Assembly: GCA_031401815.1 (NCBI GenBank)
Contig: JANNRW010000122.1
Location: forward strand, 1-30,129
Source of the DNA: JANNRW01 sp031401815
Lineage (GTDB): Bacteria > Desulfobacterota > Desulfuromonadia > Geobacterales > DSM-12255
Length of the DNA stretch: 30,129 nucleotides
Direction: 5' to 3'
The notes under the pieces were generated by a model. The model was not told the origin of the DNA and made no database searches. It saw only the letters and a list, made by a program, of their open reading frames with translations. Position 1 is the first letter of the stretch; each line of letters opens with the position of its first letter. A program made the position numbers and the translations under genes. Of this stretch, positions 9,006-17,075 are shown one piece after another.

Positions 9006-10193
9006 ATGAATTCAACAGCGATTTTTACAATTGCATCAAAAAATTATCTTGCTTATGTCCGAACACTTCTTCAATCCGTTCACGAGCACCATGCTGATGT
9101 AGATTGCTACTGTTTTCTCGCAGATGAAATACAGGGAGAACTTGATCCTGTACTGGAAAACTATTCATTGGTTGAGGCTCGTGATCTGGGGATTCCGGAT
9201 TTCATCAGCATGACATTCAAGTATGACATCGTAGAATTCAATACAGCCATAAAACCGTTTTCCTTCAAATATCTTCTTGAAAAAGGTTATGAAAAGATCA
9301 TTTATTTCGATCCTGACATAATGCTCTTTTCCAGTGCAGAGCCTCTTCTGGCGCTTCTCGAACGGCATCCGATCCTGCTGACTCCGCACATAACCAGACC
9401 GATACCGGCAGGGGATTCATTCAGACCTTCAGAACGTTCACATCTTATCTCCGGCACATATAACCTCGGATTCATCGCCATCTCAAGCTGTGATGCAGCC
9501 AGGGAGTTTATAGAGTGGTGGAGCCTCCGTTGTGCAGAAGCCTGCTATATTGAGCCGGAAACCGGGATATTTGTGGATCAGAAATGGATCAACCATGTTC
9601 CCGGGCTCTTTCCGGATGTCTGCATCCTGCGTCATCCCGGGTGCAACATGGCCTACTGGAACCTCCACGAACGTCAGCTGGACGGTCTCACGGTGAATGG
9701 AGAGTATCCTCTGATTTTTTATCATTTCAGCGGAATAAACACAGATGACCTGGAAGTGCTCTCCAAGCATCAGGAGAAATACAGCTTGACAATGCGCACT
9801 GATCTGCAGGCTGTTTTCGAGGAGTACCGGAGCCGTCTGCTGGCTAATGGCCATGAGCAGACGCGCAGGTTTAAATATGCTTATGCTCTTTATTCCAATG
9901 GCGAGAGTATCGGAGGGGTGGCGAGGAGGCTTTATGATGAATGCTCTGAAAAGTATACAAATCCATTTTCCACAGATCCGGGGAGTTACTATCATCTTCT
10001 CAGAAGAAACAGTCTGCTGGAAAAAGAGAGATATACGCTTTCAGATCGCGGGTCTGTTTCGGAGAAAGCCTCCAAAATCAACATATTGTTCAGGATTGCC
10101 AGAAATCTGCTTGGAGTGGACAGATATGTGCTGTTGCTCAAGTACCTTAATTATGTGACGGTATTAAGGCGTCAGGGTTTCCTTTTAAAGTAA
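9006..10193 (+). CDS. glycosyltransferase, family 8-like (GT-A fold)
   Basis: A 395-residue protein whose N terminus (STAIFTIASKNYLAYVRTLL) and YFDPDIMLF (residues 100-108, DxD at 102-104) match GT-A glycosyltransferases near family 8. The DxD pair binds the metal and sugar nucleotide. INHVPGLFPDV and a conserved HPGCNMAYWNL segment follow. An in-frame GTG at 9000 would add two residues, but AGAGAG at 8995-9000 is correctly placed for ATG 9006, so that start was chosen. It follows the first methyltransferase by 45 bases. Likely function: addition of one sugar to the repeat unit. Confidence 0.78.
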   Translation: MNSTAIFTIASKNYLAYVRTLLQSVHEHHADVDCYCFLADEIQGELDPVLENYSLVEARDLGIPDFISMTFKYDIVEFNTAIKPFSFKYLLEKGYEKIIYFDPDIMLFSSAEPLLALLERHPILLTPHITRPIPAGDSFRPSERSHLISGTYNLGFIAISSCDAAREFIEWWSLRCAEACYIEPETGIFVDQKWINHVPGLFPDVCILRHPGCNMAYWNLHERQLDGLTVNGEYPLIFYHFSGINTDDLEVLSKHQEKYSLTMRTDLQAVFEEYRSRLLANGHEQTRRFKYAYALYSNGESIGGVARRLYDECSEKYTNPFSTDPGSYYHLLRRNSLLEKERYTLSDRGSVSEKASKINILFRIARNLLGVDRYVLLLKYLNYVTVLRRQGFLLK

Positions 10194-10249
10194 TCTGGCA
10201 TGTTTCGCCAGAAACTGATTACGCGAGGTTCGTAAAACCCGAGGTTGAA

Positions 10250-11149
10250 ATGGAACATCTCACAGTTTGTCTGCTCTGTGGCAGTGATGCATTATTGGTA
10301 CTGGATGCAAGCGCGAATATCAAAAGATGTGAAGCCTGTGGTTATGTTTTTGATGACCCACGCCCAACAATAGAGGAAATTTCCGCTTATTATTCCAGGC
10401 CTTCCAAGTATGATGACTGGCTGGGCGCCAGCCAGGAGCGCGAGTCGCTCTGGAGGCGCCGTCTTAAAAAACTTCTGAGGCACAGGGTCGGCGGAGATCT
10501 GCTGGATATAGGTACCGGAATCGGCCAGTTTCTTAAACTGGCTCAACCGCATTTCTCGTCAGTTACCGGAACCGAAGTCTCGTCGAGTGCCGCTCAGATT
10601 GCCAGGGAGAGGTATGGGCAGGAAGTTATAAATGATCTCCTTGAGAGGATCGATTTTGGCGGACAGAAGTTCGACGTTATTACGCTTTTCCATGTGCTGG
10701 AACATGTTCACGATCCGCTGGCAGTAGTGCGTAAATGCCATTCACTGTTGCGAAATGAAGGGCTCCTTGTGATTGCCGTGCCAAATGAACTGCAAGCGTT
10801 CAGGCAGAAAGTCCGTATATTCATGCATCGTCTTGGATTGCTGAAAAGAGGTGCTTGTGGAAAGCTGGGCATTGCCCCGATTGTGCTTGACGGATCCCTG
10901 ACAGAAATTCATCTTTCTCATTTTACCCCAACAGTCCTTGGGTCATTAGTGCAGCAAAACGGCTTCAAAATATGCGAAAACGGTCTTGATCCTTATTATG
11001 TGGCTAAAGGTGGTGCCAATATGTTCCATACTTTTTACTATGGATTGATGAGCCTTGTACGGCTGGTTTCGGGAGCGAATTTTTACGACACCATATGGCT
11101 TGTTGCTCGAAAACAGTTGGACACACATATAAAGGGAGGGGCTGAGTGA
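10250..11149 (+). CDS. SAM-dependent methyltransferase with N-terminal zinc ribbon
   Basis: A 299-residue methyltransferase of the Methyltransf_23 type. An N-terminal four-cysteine knuckle (C7, C10, C27, C30) probably binds zinc. Motif I is LLDIGTGIGQF (about residues 84-94), and FHVLEHVHDPL is the motif IV region. Sugar C-methyltransferases such as TylC3/NovU types have a similar zinc-binding N terminus, but the C-terminal partner domain is absent here, so O-methylation is as likely. Start ATG 10250 has GAGG at 10241-10244. It is the last gene before the long hairpin terminator. Confidence 0.86.
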   Translation: MEHLTVCLLCGSDALLVLDASANIKRCEACGYVFDDPRPTIEEISAYYSRPSKYDDWLGASQERESLWRRRLKKLLRHRVGGDLLDIGTGIGQFLKLAQPHFSSVTGTEVSSSAAQIARERYGQEVINDLLERIDFGGQKFDVITLFHVLEHVHDPLAVVRKCHSLLRNEGLLVIAVPNELQAFRQKVRIFMHRLGLLKRGACGKLGIAPIVLDGSLTEIHLSHFTPTVLGSLVQQNGFKICENGLDPYYVAKGGANMFHTFYYGLMSLVRLVSGANFYDTIWLVARKQLDTHIKGGAE

Positions 11150-11151
11150 TA

Positions 11152-11196
11152 ACAAGAGTGCTCATTGCCGGCATTGCCGGTAATGAGCACTCTTGT
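11152..11196 (+). terminator. long hairpin terminator after the first glycan block
   Basis: Bases 11152-11172 and 11176-11196 form a 21-bp stem with a 3-base loop (ATT). All pairs are perfect except one G-U at 11167/11181. The 3' arm runs into TTTTG. It begins two bases after the methyltransferase stop. The stem is unusually long for an intrinsic terminator and the T run is short, so RNA stabilisation or processing is an alternative role. Confidence 0.8.
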
Positions 11197-11257
11197 TTTG
11201 CGTATTTGTGTTTTTGGTGAGTGCCCCGAGAGTAAATGGGCATAGTCTGACATATAA

Positions 11258-11303
11258 TCACTATTATTTACTTGATGTTATGGCAATTATAACTATATAG
11301 TGA
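11258..11303 (+). promoter_or_regulatory. candidate promoter and operator of the AbiE pair
   Basis: TTGATG (11272-11277) and TATATA (11294-11299) are 16 bases apart, or TATAGT (11296-11301) at 18. The inverted repeat TCACTAT (11258-11264) / ATAGTGA (11297-11303) brackets the promoter. AbiEi proteins are known to bind inverted repeats upstream of their own operon, so autoregulation is plausible. The elements were found by eye only. Confidence 0.4.
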
Positions 11304-11333
11304 ATGTGCAGATTTTGCATCAAGGGATATGCC

Positions 11334-11753
11334 ATGAAGCGGTTCAATATTAAAGACAGAATGATTCGATCTATCGCCATGCGCAAAGGGGAAGTCGTCC
11401 TGCGTTCTGACTTTGATGCACTTGGCAGCTCCAGCCAGATAAGTCGTGCCCTGCGTGAATTGATTGATGCTGGTCGACTGGTTCGTATCGGCTATGGCGT
11501 GTACGCTAAAGCCAAAAAAAGTTGTATTACCGGCAGGCCAGTGCCGCGTGAACCCCTTGAACTGTTGGCACTGGAGGCACTGACAAGGCTGAAGGTTGAT
11601 GCAAAAGCTGGCAAAGCTCAGGACGAATACGTTATTGGCAATACGGCTCAAATTCCGATGCAGGCGACTTTTAATACCGGCGAGCGTCGCATAAGTCGCA
11701 AATTTACAGTCGGCAGTCGTGTGACTCGTTATGAAAACAATTACCGCTCTTGA
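11334..11753 (+). CDS. AbiEi-like antitoxin (DUF6088-type)
   Basis: A 139-residue protein with an N-terminal winged-helix region (VLRSDFDALGSSSQISRAL, then LIDAGRLVRIGYGVYAK), the usual opening of AbiEi antitoxins. These proteins repress their own operon and neutralise the AbiEii nucleotidyltransferase. A start at 11304 is possible, but ATG 11334 has AAGGGA (11322-11327) at good spacing and gives the expected N terminus. The C-terminal part is short compared with larger AbiEi proteins. Its end overlaps the toxin gene by 23 bases. Naming rests on the winged helix plus the clear toxin partner. Confidence 0.8.
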   Translation: MKRFNIKDRMIRSIAMRKGEVVLRSDFDALGSSSQISRALRELIDAGRLVRIGYGVYAKAKKSCITGRPVPREPLELLALEALTRLKVDAKAGKAQDEYVIGNTAQIPMQATFNTGERRISRKFTVGSRVTRYENNYRS

Positions 11754-12726
11754 GCGTGAGCTTATTCTGGATGCTACCGGTGAAGGGCTGACCCCCTTGC
11801 CTGCGGGTGTTCTGGAAAAAGATCTGCTGATTACCGATATTCTGAGCTCAATAGCCAGTGCGGAATGGAATGGGCTCACATTGATCTTTTGCGGTGGAAC
11901 CTGCCTGTCTAAAGCTCATCACTTGATAAAGCGAATGTCAGAGGATATTGACTTCAAGATATCCATGCCCGAAGGTTTATCTCGAAACGCCCGCAGTAAT
12001 CATCTGCATAAATTCAAAATAAGTATGGCTGCCATGCTGAGGGAGAGGGGGTTTTATCTGCCAGATGAAGAAATAGCTGCCAGGAATGAAAATGGCTATA
12101 TTGGCATGAATCTCCACTACCAAAGCCAATTTTCTCCGGTTGTCAGCTTACGACCTGACATCAAGGTTGAATTTAATGCCATATCTCCTCTGCTTTCGAC
12201 GCATAAGTTGCCTGTTTGCTCCATTCTTGGTGCCTTGGTAAATCCGGATATCAAAGGTTTCGAGGTAGTCTGTGTCGGCGTAAGAGAAGCATTGGTAGAA
12301 AAAACAGTATCTTTTTTGCGGAGAACTGCTGAAAAACTTGCTAACAGACATAGAACGACTCCGGATGATCGTTTAATACGGCATATCTACGATGTTTTTG
12401 CGATTGTCAAATATCATCCTGATGTTCTAAATGATCTACCGTATCTTCAGTTTCGTTCAACTGTATTGGCTGACGCAGCGCAATATCGGAATCAATTCCC
12501 GGAGTTTGAGCAGGATCCAATTGCTCAGATGCGGGGAGCGCTGACTGCTCTACAAGTTGACCCCGGATTTGAGCAAGAGTATACAAGTTTTGTTGAGGAG
12601 TTGGTTTTTGAAGGGACGATGTGTTATCCCGAGGTTCTTGCTAATTTTATTGAATTGACGGAAAACTTCCTCTCTAACTCTTTTGTGTATGACTTAACCA
12701 CTGAACAAGAAGGGATTCCCGAATGA
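11731..12726 (+). CDS. AbiEii-type nucleotidyltransferase toxin
   Basis: A 331-residue protein of the AbiEii/DUF1814 family, type IV-like toxins with a nucleotidyltransferase fold. The motifs can be read in order: CGGTCLSKAHH (about 54-64), MSEDIDFKI (69-77, the metal-binding acidic pair), DIKVEFNA, and late PDDRLIRHIYDVFAI. Family members are thought to transfer nucleotides to RNA, tRNA acceptor ends in the studied MenT relatives. No clear ribosome site precedes ATG 11731, so translation probably depends on the overlapping antitoxin gene. The stop overlaps the ATG of the next gene (ATGA), which ties a toxin gene to a sugar-nucleotide gene. Confidence 0.9.
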   Translation: MKTITALERELILDATGEGLTPLPAGVLEKDLLITDILSSIASAEWNGLTLIFCGGTCLSKAHHLIKRMSEDIDFKISMPEGLSRNARSNHLHKFKISMAAMLRERGFYLPDEEIAARNENGYIGMNLHYQSQFSPVVSLRPDIKVEFNAISPLLSTHKLPVCSILGALVNPDIKGFEVVCVGVREALVEKTVSFLRRTAEKLANRHRTTPDDRLIRHIYDVFAIVKYHPDVLNDLPYLQFRSTVLADAAQYRNQFPEFEQDPIAQMRGALTALQVDPGFEQEYTSFVEELVFEGTMCYPEVLANFIELTENFLSNSFVYDLTTEQEGIPE

Positions 12727-13709
12727 CAAAAAAAGCACTCATCACCGGAATTGGCGGCCAGGATGGTTCCTATCTTGCGGATCTGCTGCTCTCAAAAGGG
12801 TACGAAGTTCACGGCATTGTACGGCGGATTGCCATTGAAGACAGCGCCCACAAACTGAAAAATATCAGCCATCTTCATGATCGGGTCAGGCTGCATGTGG
12901 CGTCTCTTGATAACGTTCTTTCGCTTATCAAGACGATTCGAGAAGTGATGCCGGACGAATGCTACCATCTTGCTGCGTCGAGTTTTGTCAGCTACTCTTT
13001 TGAAGACGAGATGTCGATTCTGAACAACAATATCAATGCAACCCATTATCTGTTGGCCGCGCTGAAGGAGTTTACACCGGAGTGCCGCTTTTACTATGCC
13101 GGTTCGAGTGAGATGTTCGGTGCTGTTGAGCACTCCCCGCAGGATGAAACGACCCCTTTCAACCCAAGAGCCATTTACGGTGTATCCAAGGTTGCCGGTC
13201 ATCATCTGGTGAAAAACTACCGGCAACAGTACAGCATGTTTGCCTGCTCCGGCATCCTCTACAACCACGAATCACCGCGTCGTGGCTATGAATTCGTAAC
13301 CCGCAAGATCATCTCCTCAGCGGTCAGGATCAAGCTGGGGGGGCAGGATTCGGTCTCCCTGGGGAATCTGGATGCCCATCGTGACTGGGGCTATGCTCCC
13401 GATTATGTCCGGGCCATGTGGATGATGCTTCAGGCCGGTTCCCCTGACGATTATGTCGTGGCGACCGGTGAAACTCATACAGTGCGTGAATTTGTACAGA
13501 CAGCTTTTTCGTGTCTGGATCTGGATTACGAGAAGTATGTCCGGATTGACCCGAAGTTTTTCCGGCCGGCTGAACAGGTGCTGCTCTGCGGGAATCCGGC
13601 AAAGATAACCAGCAGGCTGGGTTGGACAAGAACGCGAACATTAAAGGAGATTATTCAGGAGATGGTGGATAGCGAGATGTTGCTGGCAATGCAAAAGGGG
13701 GGTATTTGA
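12723..13709 (+). CDS. gmd: GDP-mannose 4,6-dehydratase
   Basis: A 328-residue short-chain dehydrogenase that turns GDP-mannose into GDP-4-keto-6-deoxymannose, the precursor of fucose, rhamnose, perosamine and related sugars. The NADP motif is TGIGGQDGSYLA (8-19), the catalytic SSEMFG is at 128-133, and the YGVSK pair is Y152/K156. YNHESPRRGYEFVTRKI and HRDWGYAPDYVRAMW are Gmd hallmarks. It is slightly shorter than classic Gmd (about 345-370). No reductase or epimerase partner lies in the window; the DegT aminotransferase at the start could be one if it acts as perosamine synthase. It overlaps the AbiEii toxin by four bases. Confidence 0.95.
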   Translation: MTKKALITGIGGQDGSYLADLLLSKGYEVHGIVRRIAIEDSAHKLKNISHLHDRVRLHVASLDNVLSLIKTIREVMPDECYHLAASSFVSYSFEDEMSILNNNINATHYLLAALKEFTPECRFYYAGSSEMFGAVEHSPQDETTPFNPRAIYGVSKVAGHHLVKNYRQQYSMFACSGILYNHESPRRGYEFVTRKIISSAVRIKLGGQDSVSLGNLDAHRDWGYAPDYVRAMWMMLQAGSPDDYVVATGETHTVREFVQTAFSCLDLDYEKYVRIDPKFFRPAEQVLLCGNPAKITSRLGWTRTRTLKEIIQEMVDSEMLLAMQKGGI

Positions 13710-14839
13710 ATCTCTGTATAGATGCCAGGCCGATGCAGAATGCCCATAAGAGTCGCGGAATAGGGGTTCTGGTTACACATCTTCTTCAGGAGATGGGCCG
13801 GCAGCTTCCTGATGACGATGTGACTCTAATCACTCAGCAAAGAGGCATGTCTCCGCAACTCTTTGCCAGGGAGCATCGAATAAATACTTTCCGTCTTGAG
13901 CGCCCGAACAGGTTCAACTGGATGGCGGATCATCTGTTTCTCTCCGGGCTGACAAGGAGGAGCAGGGCAGGGGTTTTTCTGGCCACTGATCTGAACAGCT
14001 ATCTTCTCCCTTCAAGCGGCATTAAAGTGGCTTCCATTGTCTATGACCTGATTCCGCTCCTTTTCCCTGAAGTTATGAACTCCCAGCCCCAGCCGGTAAG
14101 GATTGGCTGGAAGACCAATTTCCGCAAGCTTTGCCACAGTGATCTGATAATAGCCATCTCCAGGGCGACAAGAGCCGACCTGGTGCGGCTTATGGGGGTG
14201 AGACCGGAGAGAATTAAAGTCGTTTATCCCGGTATCGATCATGCTCTTTTCAATGTTGCCAATGCCAATGACAGAGCTCGTCGTGAAGAGTTGTTAAATG
14301 ATTATGGAGTCAGTGGCCGTTATTTTCTTTATGTAGGAGATTCAGAGTGGCGAAAAAATCTCTACCGCTGCCTGGAGGCGTTACAGGGGGTTGATCCGGA
14401 GATTAAGCTGCTGCTTGTTGGTAAAAGAGCAGCTACAGATGCAAAACTTCATGGCTGGATTGCTGAACTTGGCCTGTCAGGAAGGGTTGTTACCCCCGGA
14501 TTTGTTCCTGATGAAGATCTCCCACCTCTTTACGGCGGGGCTGAAGCATTTCTCTTCCCCTCCTTGTATGAAGGATTCGGACTCCCGGTGGCTGAGGCAA
14601 TGGCCTGCGGCTGTCCGGTAATCACCTCTTCGATCTCATCAATGCCCGAAGTTGCCGGGAGTGCCGGGATTCTGGTCGATCCCTGCTCTGTTGGGGAAAT
14701 AAGAGGAGCCATGAAGTTGATTCTGGAAGATGATGCACTCTCTCTCCGTATGTCAAAAGAAGGGGTTGAGCAGGCAGCTCAATTTTCCTGGGAGCGGAGT
14801 GCGAAAGAGACCATTGAGTTATTGAGAGAGCTTGCATGA
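13706..14839 (+). CDS. glycosyltransferase, GT4 family (first of three)
   Basis: A 377-residue GT-B glycosyltransferase with N-terminal CIDARPMQ and the C-terminal donor-binding signature SLYEGFGLPVAEAMACG (the E-x7-E motif), then PVITSSISSMPEVAG. The start is TTG 13706, overlapping the gmd stop, with AAAAGGGGGG just upstream. The next in-frame ATG would remove the conserved first strand, so TTG is preferred. Likely a mannosyl or deoxyhexosyl transferase, given gmd next door, though the donor is inferred from position only. It is clearly homologous to the two genes that follow. Confidence 0.9.
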   Translation: MNLCIDARPMQNAHKSRGIGVLVTHLLQEMGRQLPDDDVTLITQQRGMSPQLFAREHRINTFRLERPNRFNWMADHLFLSGLTRRSRAGVFLATDLNSYLLPSSGIKVASIVYDLIPLLFPEVMNSQPQPVRIGWKTNFRKLCHSDLIIAISRATRADLVRLMGVRPERIKVVYPGIDHALFNVANANDRARREELLNDYGVSGRYFLYVGDSEWRKNLYRCLEALQGVDPEIKLLLVGKRAATDAKLHGWIAELGLSGRVVTPGFVPDEDLPPLYGGAEAFLFPSLYEGFGLPVAEAMACGCPVITSSISSMPEVAGSAGILVDPCSVGEIRGAMKLILEDDALSLRMSKEGVEQAAQFSWERSAKETIELLRELA

Positions 14840-15936
14840 TGAACAGAATCGGGATCGACACAGCTTTCCTGGGGAATCTACGTGCCGGCACCTGGCAGTA
14901 TACTTCGCACCTGTTACACGGGATCGGCTCAAAAGGCGGATTCACTGTTATTGATCGAATAAGCAGGGCGATTCCGGATATTGATCTGCCAACCTCTGTT
15001 TATCCCGGCGGCGGTGAGAAACTGGCAAAGTTTTACTGGCCGAATTTCATCCTGCCTGGTAATGCGGCAAGAGACAGGTATGATCTAGTCCACTGTACAA
15101 CCCCCTATGGCACTTTTATGCCTTGCAGATACAGGAATGTCATTACCATATGCGATGTAACCCCTCTCCTTTTTCCTGAAACCCATGGGAAAATGAACGT
15201 CTGGCATTATCGCCTTCTGCTCCCTGCCATCTTAAAGCGGGCAGACCGGATTATCACCATCAGTGAATGTTCGAAACAGGATATAGTCAGGGTTTTTGGT
15301 GTTCCGGAAGAAAAGGTGAGTATTACCCTGCTGGCAGCTGACGAGCGGTTCAAAGCTGTTCCGGAAGGAACTCCTGGAGAGTTTATTGAAAGGTTGCCGG
15401 ATCCGTACATACTTAATGTCGGAACTCTTGAGCCGAGAAAGAATCTTGAAGGGCTTCTGCGAGCCTTTGCAAGTGCAAAAAAAGCCGGGATTCAGGAGAC
15501 GCTCGTGATAACAGGGGCAAAAGGGTGGGGTGAGTCACACCTTGCTCAGCTCCCGCAGAGGCTCGGGATTGCTGATTCAGTTGTTTTCACAGGTTTTGTC
15601 GATGACAATGACCTGCCATTTCTGTATGCAGGGGCGAAATTCTTTGTTTATCCCTCACTTTATGAAGGCTTTGGTCTTCCGGTGCTTGAAGCTATGGCCT
15701 GCGGTACTCCGGTGATAACGTCAAACCTCTCTTCTATACCTGAGGTGACAGGAGATGCTGCTCTGCTGGTAGATCCTGAAAGTGAGGCCGAGCTCTCGTC
15801 TGCAATCCTGAAGCTGGCCGGTGATCCTCTCTCCAGGCAGATTTTAAAAGAGCAGGGGTTGAAGCGGGCGAAGCTGTTCTGTTGGGAGAAGAGTGTAACG
15901 GAAACTCTGAAAATATACGAAGAGGTTCTTGGATGA
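14836..15936 (+). CDS. glycosyltransferase, GT4 family (second of three)
   Basis: A 366-residue GT4 enzyme. The donor-binding half carries NVGTLEPRKNLEGLL (phosphate-contacting GT4 motif), FTGFVDDNDLPFLYAGA and SLYEGFGLPVLEAMACG. Two adjacent ATGs (14836 and 14839) are possible starts; the first overlaps the previous stop as ATGA. The N-terminal half differs more from its neighbours than the C-terminal half, as expected where the acceptor specificity differs. It acts on the cytoplasmic face on lipid-linked intermediates. Confidence 0.92.
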   Translation: MMNRIGIDTAFLGNLRAGTWQYTSHLLHGIGSKGGFTVIDRISRAIPDIDLPTSVYPGGGEKLAKFYWPNFILPGNAARDRYDLVHCTTPYGTFMPCRYRNVITICDVTPLLFPETHGKMNVWHYRLLLPAILKRADRIITISECSKQDIVRVFGVPEEKVSITLLAADERFKAVPEGTPGEFIERLPDPYILNVGTLEPRKNLEGLLRAFASAKKAGIQETLVITGAKGWGESHLAQLPQRLGIADSVVFTGFVDDNDLPFLYAGAKFFVYPSLYEGFGLPVLEAMACGTPVITSNLSSIPEVTGDAALLVDPESEAELSSAILKLAGDPLSRQILKEQGLKRAKLFCWEKSVTETLKIYEEVLG

Positions 15937-15949
15937 AAAGAGGTATAGA

Positions 15950-17074
15950 GTGCGAATAGCCATAGACGCCTCAACCATATCAACACAAGGGGGGCCAAGG
16001 ACATACGTTCTGGGGCTTCTGGATGCTCTCCTCAAGATTGACCGGGAAAATGAATATATAGTTTTTTACAACGACCCTTGTCATCTTGGACGATTCCCTA
16101 AAGCCCGTGAAATTGTTCTTCAGGGGAAGAGCCCTCTTTCAAGGCTCTGGCGAGAGTATCTCCTCCTTCCATGGGTCTGTGCACGGGAAAAAGTTGATCT
16201 TCTCCACTGCCCAAAGAGCGCCATCCCTTTTTACTCTCCATGCCCGGTGGTTGTTACGCTTCACGATCTTATCCCGCTCAGGCACCCGGAAACCGAGAAG
16301 CTGGCTGCACGTATCTACTGGCGTCTGCAGATTCCGATTGCAGCGAAAAGGAGCAGTTTCATCATCACTGATTCGGAGCATGCAAGGCAGGAGATTATTG
16401 CAGATTTTCAGGTTGCTCCCAAGCGGATAAAAGCTATAATGCTTGGCTTTGATCCTCGCATGTCAGAGCAGAGAAACCCTTCTGCCGGGGCAGAAATCAG
16501 GGCAAAATACGGACTCTCCCAGGGTTATATACTCTATGTCGGCACGATCCAGCCGCGCAAGAATATCGATACCCTGATCGAAGCATTTCACCTTATAAAG
16601 CAGGAGCGTAATAACATCCCGAAGCTCGTCATAGTAGGGCGCAAGGGGTGGCTCTACGACAAGCTTTTTGCCAGGATAAGCGAACTCGGGCTGGTTGATG
16701 AGGTGTTTTTCACCGGATTCATCCCTGATGAAGAGCTTCCGTATCTGTATGATGGTGCCCGGCTCTTTGTTTATCTCTCATTTTTCGAGGGGTTCGGACT
16801 CCCTCCGCTTGAGGCTATGGCGTGCGGAGTTCCTGTAGTGACATCAGACACTACATCGCTTCCTGAAGTTGTCGGGGGAGCAGGGATAACGGTTCCTCCT
16901 GCGGATGTCGGCAAGGTTGCATCTGCGATTTTACGTCTGCTGGACGAGCCTGAATTTGCTGCGTTAATGGCTCAAAAGGGGAGAGAGAGAGCAGAAGGTT
17001 TCTCCTGGGAGGCAGCTGCCCGGGAAACATTGGAGATTTATAGCAGGGTGGCTGAAAGTTATAACAGGAGATAA
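15950..17074 (+). CDS. glycosyltransferase, GT4 family (third of three)
   Basis: A 374-residue GT4 enzyme with RIAIDASTISTQGGPRTY at the N terminus, YVGTIQPRKNIDTLI mid-protein and SFFEGFGLPPLEAMACG near the end. A TTG at 15929 opens the frame, but GTG 15950 is preferred because AGAGG at 15939-15943 is correctly placed and it yields the standard first strand. That leaves 13 bases after the previous gene. With the two preceding genes it gives three sequential GT4 transferases, suggesting at least three sugars added by related enzymes. Confidence 0.9.
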   Translation: MRIAIDASTISTQGGPRTYVLGLLDALLKIDRENEYIVFYNDPCHLGRFPKAREIVLQGKSPLSRLWREYLLLPWVCAREKVDLLHCPKSAIPFYSPCPVVVTLHDLIPLRHPETEKLAARIYWRLQIPIAAKRSSFIITDSEHARQEIIADFQVAPKRIKAIMLGFDPRMSEQRNPSAGAEIRAKYGLSQGYILYVGTIQPRKNIDTLIEAFHLIKQERNNIPKLVIVGRKGWLYDKLFARISELGLVDEVFFTGFIPDEELPYLYDGARLFVYLSFFEGFGLPPLEAMACGVPVVTSDTTSLPEVVGGAGITVPPADVGKVASAILRLLDEPEFAALMAQKGRERAEGFSWEAAARETLEIYSRVAESYNRR

Positions 17075-17075
17075 A

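Noticed and set aside
11268..11879. 203-residue minus-strand frame opposite the AbiE antitoxin
   Set aside because: It covers the AbiE promoter and antitoxin in antisense and shows no protein family features.
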